Assembly (NCBI RefSeq): GCF_021261325.1
Contig: NZ_JAJSBI010000001.1
Coordinates: 744,001 to 808,000 of the forward strand
DNA from: Streptomyces guryensis
GTDB taxonomy: Bacteria > Actinomycetota > Actinomycetes > Streptomycetales > Streptomycetaceae
Reading direction: 5' to 3'
Length of the DNA stretch: 64,000 nt
Part shown: positions 61,546 through 64,000 of the stretch, in pieces
Layout: each line of letters starts with the position of its first letter
Numbering within the stretch: the first letter of the stretch is position 1
Made by a program: the position numbers and the translations under genes
The notes under the pieces: model-generated
Seen by the model: the letters and a program-made list of their open reading frames with translations, nothing else
What the model was told of the DNA's origin: nothing
Databases searched by the model: none

Positions 61546-62400
61546 TCAGAACCCGCGGGTGGTGAGCCACTCGTCCAGGGCGACCGAGACGATGTCGCCG
61601 ATGGGCAGGTGGTCGAGTTCGTTGTCCAGCGCGAAGCGCTTGAGCCGCTTCTTCAGCTTCAGCGCTGTGGGGACCGACGAATCGAGACTCTCGCGCGTGA
61701 TGATGCGCTGGTTGAGAACGACGGCGGTCTCAGGAATGTCCTTGGGACGGCCGGATCCCTGAGCCCACGGTGTTCCTTCGCTGGGCGCTGCCTGTGATTG
61801 CGCCTCCTGTTCCTGGTGAGCCCGTGGAACATCGGTCCTCACCGGGAACCCGTTGCCGCCTGCCCTCGGGGAATCTGCAGGGCGAAGCGCTACCTCGGCG
61901 CCCCAGGCTGCGCCGGGAGCCGCGGATGTGCCGTGCTGCACAACGGGTGCGGCTGGCTGCGTGGGCTGGATGGCAGGTGCTGCGGGCTCGGCAGCCGGGA
62001 GTGCAGGCGATACCTGCCGCTCCATCGGCTGACCGGCGAATTCCGGCGCCGCCTCGGTGGCGGCGACGGCCGGGCGAACTGGCTGACTGGCGGCCGGCTC
62101 CGGGACGGGCCTGTTCGGGGCCTCTGCAGTCGGCTGGGCGGAGGTCTGTGCCACTTCGGGCATCGCCTCGGCCCGGCCGTGTGCCGACCCCTCGGGGTTG
62201 GGAACAGCGGAAGGAGCGGGCTGAACCTGCGGCTCGCCGACCGCAGGACGGCCTTCGCCCGGGGCAGCGGCCTGTTCGGCGGCGTACTGCTCGTGGGTGA
62301 GCTCGGCGGCCGGGGGAGGCGGCGGAGGGGTCGTCTTCCTTGCTCCACCCAGGGTACGGCCACCGGTGCGGCGGGCCGGGGGCTTCATGCGTTCGGTCAT
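61546..62400 (-). CDS. ParB-like centromere-binding protein
   Basis: 284 residues, ATGA overlap with parA. The first about 220 residues are low-complexity, rich in Pro, Ala and Glu (long disordered region with PPPPPPAAE). The conserved C-terminal DNA-binding part runs from about 225 to 284 (VLNQRIITRESLDSSVPTAL, KLKKRLKRFALDN, HLPIGDIVSVALDEWLTTRG). Position directly after a Walker-type ParA and this small C-terminal binding domain identify it as the adaptor of a plasmid-type partition system. It differs from chromosomal ParB, which has a CTPase domain. Confidence 0.75.
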   Translation of the reverse strand: MTERMKPPARRTGGRTLGGARKTTPPPPPPAAELTHEQYAAEQAAAPGEGRPAVGEPQVQPAPSAVPNPEGSAHGRAEAMPEVAQTSAQPTAEAPNRPVPEPAASQPVRPAVAATEAAPEFAGQPMERQVSPALPAAEPAAPAIQPTQPAAPVVQHGTSAAPGAAWGAEVALRPADSPRAGGNGFPVRTDVPRAHQEQEAQSQAAPSEGTPWAQGSGRPKDIPETAVVLNQRIITRESLDSSVPTALKLKKRLKRFALDNELDHLPIGDIVSVALDEWLTTRGF

Positions 62401-63113
62401 GCCGCGGTCAGCTCCTTCATCAGCTCGGCGTACTCGCTCAGCTCGGTCGGGATCTCGCCGAAGGCCTCCATGTAGTGCACCCAGGAGTGGATGGTGGTCT
62501 CGGCGAGCGGGAACGCCTCGTCGCGGTCCGGGCCGATGCCCTCGCCCTCGGCGGGGTCGAGCAGTTGGTCCTTTGCCCGGCCGGGCAGGCTGGTGCGGTC
62601 GTCGGCCTTGACCATGACGACATGGGCGGTGACGCCGTGCTCGTTGCGGGCTGCGGCGCGCTCGGCCTCGTCGAAGGTGGCCACGAGCTTGCGGCGCTCG
62701 ATCTTGGTGGGAGCGACCGGCACGAGCAGCAGGTTCGCCTCGGTAACAGCCTCGTGGAAGATCCGGGCGCTGCCGCCGCCGGCGTCGACCACGATCGCGC
62801 CGAACTCGGCGCGCTTGGCCCGGATGTGCTCGGCGATGTCGTCGAACGGGTACCGCTCGACAACCAGGTTCTCGGGAATTTCGAAGCCGGCGGCCTGCGC
62901 GACCTTGAACCAGTCGTAGGCGGACTGACTGGTCGCGTCGGCGTCCAGCAGCAACGTGGGCAGGCCGAGGACGACGGCGTAGTAGAGGGCGATGAACCAG
63001 GCCGAGGTGGTCTTGCCGGTGCCGCCCTTGAGCATGCCGACGACGATGACGAAGGCGTCCCAGGCGCTTTCAGTGGCCGCGGCCAGGGTCTTGTGACGGG
63101 TGTTCTCGTTCAC
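62397..63113 (-). CDS. parA: ParA-family partition ATPase
   Basis: 238 residues from the GTG at 63113 (AGGAG about 10 bases upstream inside the preceding small gene). The deviant Walker A is GMLKGGTGKTT (about 27-37), Walker A' is LLLDADATSQSAYDW, Walker B is AIVVDAGGGS, and NLLLVPVAPTKIERRKL follows. It lacks an N-terminal helix-turn-helix, as in type Ib partition ATPases that rely on a small CBP for autoregulation. It drives plasmid segregation over the nucleoid together with the ParB-like protein, to which it is translationally coupled. Confidence 0.88.
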   Translation of the reverse strand: MNENTRHKTLAAATESAWDAFVIVVGMLKGGTGKTTSAWFIALYYAVVLGLPTLLLDADATSQSAYDWFKVAQAAGFEIPENLVVERYPFDDIAEHIRAKRAEFGAIVVDAGGGSARIFHEAVTEANLLLVPVAPTKIERRKLVATFDEAERAAARNEHGVTAHVVMVKADDRTSLPGRAKDQLLDPAEGEGIGPDRDEAFPLAETTIHSWVHYMEAFGEIPTELSEYAELMKELTAA

Positions 63114-63271
63114 GTGTGCTTGATCTCCTGGAAGGGGGAAGGGATGTTGGTTGGTGCGCGGGCCGGCGACGGGGGTGCCCGTGCTGCCCTGTGGTGGCCG
63201 GAATGGCGCACGGCCGCCTTCTTGATCTGCCAGGCAGGGTGGGGAATATCCACGAGGATGTGGTGGCTCAT
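63110..63271 (-). CDS. Small hypothetical protein between HTH gene and parA
   Basis: 53 residues (begins MSHHILVDIPHPAWQIKKAA and ends NIPSPFQEIKHT). Its ATG overlaps the upstream stop (ATGA, 63268-63271) and its stop overlaps the parA GTG (GTGA, 63110-63113). This double coupling, seen throughout this operon, is the main argument that it is real. No family is recognised; the product is basic and His-rich at the start. Confidence 0.55.
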   Translation of the reverse strand: MSHHILVDIPHPAWQIKKAAVRHSGHHRAARAPPSPARAPTNIPSPFQEIKHT

Positions 63272-63840
63272 GGCAGCTTCCTCGCGTCGTGGGCGGGTCC
63301 GTGGGCGTGCTGGGGCCGCATGAGGGTGCCTGCCTGGTGCAGGAGCCGGTAGACGGTGGCGACGGAGTAGCTGTGCTCCCTGGCGAGGTCCGGCACCGTT
63401 TCACCGGCCTCGTACCGTGCGCGCAGGGACAGCGCGACCTTGTGCCGTTCGGCGGCCCGTGCTGCGGCGCGCATCCGCAGGGTCTGCTGGGTGGTGCGCA
63501 CGGTGCCGCCGGCCTCGATCAGCAGGCGCCGGGCACCGCGCCTCGTCTCTCCTGCTGCCGTGGCGAGTTCGGTGAGCGTTGCGCCGTGCTGCTCGTACAG
63601 GGTGCGCAGACGGGCCGCGAGTCGCTGGCGGGCTTGTGGGTTCTGCCGCATCCGGCGTGTCTGCCAGGAGGTGCGCATGACGGTTCCGGCGTCGTGCAGC
63701 CGGTTGAGGACGGTGCCGTAGGACAGGCCGCTGGCGGTGACAAGTTCGTCGACCGTGGCACCGGACTCGTACTGCTCGCGCAGGGCTTGGGGCGTCACCG
63801 CTTTGCTGGCGTCGGACGTGACCGGGGGATGTGGATTCAT
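63268..63840 (-). CDS. Protein with three tandem helix-turn-helix repeats
   Basis: 190 residues from the ATG at 63840 (GGGAG 9 bases upstream). Three related units are visible: LREQYESGATVDELVTASGL (about 18-62), LRTLYEQHGATLTELATAAG (about 73-118) and LRARYEAGETVPDLAREHSY (about 135-178). Each is followed by a recognition-helix-like segment (TVLNRLHDAG, GARRLLIEAG, TVYRLLHQAG) and, in the first two, RRM/LRM ends. Three linked HTH units imply binding to iterated DNA sites. It is part of the partition operon and may act on the centromere or promoter. Confidence 0.75.
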   Translation of the reverse strand: MNPHPPVTSDASKAVTPQALREQYESGATVDELVTASGLSYGTVLNRLHDAGTVMRTSWQTRRMRQNPQARQRLAARLRTLYEQHGATLTELATAAGETRRGARRLLIEAGGTVRTTQQTLRMRAAARAAERHKVALSLRARYEAGETVPDLAREHSYSVATVYRLLHQAGTLMRPQHAHGPAHDARKLP

Positions 63841-64000
63841 GCGACGGACTCCCATTCGCTGAGGGCTTCGGCATGGGCAGCGGCCAGCTCGTCGTAACTG
63901 CGCTGGTCGGCGGGCGTGATGAGGATCAGGCGGCCGTCGGTGGCGATGCGCCAGTCGGCGGCCGGACGACCGGTGACGGGGTCGATGACCCGCCCGCCCG
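63837..64000 (-). CDS. C-terminal part of a hypothetical protein, 5' end outside window
   Basis: The frame is open from the window edge to a TGA that overlaps the ATG of the triple-HTH gene (ATGA). The visible tail reads GRVIDPVTGRPAADWRIATD, GRLILITPADQRSYDELAAA, then HAEALSEWESVA. No family is recognised. The overlap indicates that the partition operon begins upstream, beyond the window. Confidence 0.6.
   Translation of the reverse strand, partial: GGRVIDPVTGRPAADWRIATDGRLILITPADQRSYDELAAAHAEALSEWESVA

Noticed and set aside
1..64000. CRISPR arrays, tRNA or rRNA genes
   Set aside because: No regularly spaced identical repeats and no recognisable tRNA cloverleaf or rRNA sequence were seen by eye; a computational scan would be needed to exclude small RNAs.

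Overview
The window is high-GC DNA (frequent GTG and TTG starts, GTGA/ATGA gene overlaps) of Streptomyces or a close actinomycete. A SpoIIE-type phosphatase/anti-sigma kinase, a bacterial P450, an MmyB-type XRE regulator and many LacI/TetR/GntR regulators fit that. No rRNA, tRNA or CRISPR array was seen. All calls rest on reading the sequence and its translations; no database search was run.

Left part (1-33.6 kb) is catabolic and accessory metabolism interrupted by gene debris. A truncated amidohydrolase, an SDR and an MmyB-type regulator are followed by a long minus-strand cluster (13.5 to 4.0 kb): an oligopeptide-type ABC importer (lipoprotein, permease, a fused permease-ATPase, a second ATPase) and then three hydrolases (alpha/beta hydrolase, beta-lactamase-like esterase, CocE-type hydrolase). 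A divergent LacI gene and a 20-bp perfect palindrome suggest its control. A P450, a second CocE-type hydrolase, a decayed hydratase/SDR pair and a SpoIIE phosphatase follow. Then come a TetR gene, a quinone reductase and a tightly coupled four-gene operon (CocE hydrolase, acyl-CoA synthetase, enoyl-CoA hydratase, SDR). Three copies of one 28-bp operator (GGGTAC-N16-GTACCC or one mismatch from it) link the TetR gene, the operon and the decayed copy. A probable D-tartrate unit (DctA transporter, D-tartrate dehydratase, divergent GntR) sits beside a frameshifted malic-enzyme remnant.

Right part (33.7-60.8 kb) starts with a tyrosine integrase among gene fragments and is a defence island. It holds a Gabija pair (GajA/GajB), an unfamiliar three-gene NTPase module (40.2-43.4 kb), an XRE-ImmA/IrrE plus PIN pair, a CoiA-like protein, a protein with a C-terminal HEPN-type motif, a type IV restriction-like nuclease with a small membrane protein, a divergent Wadjet-like four-gene operon (JetD-JetA-JetB-JetC order) and an Mrr-like nuclease.

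The right end (61-64 kb) is a plasmid-type partition locus on the minus strand: an incoming partial gene, a triple-HTH protein, a 53-codon gene, ParA, a ParB-like protein and a small paralogous protein with a 24-bp perfect palindrome upstream. A broken copy of that small partition gene lies 12.5 kb to the left as a direct repeat. The two copies bracket the HEPN, type IV, Wadjet and Mrr genes, which suggests how that block was added or could be lost. The island therefore looks like part of a plasmid or integrated plasmid-like element.
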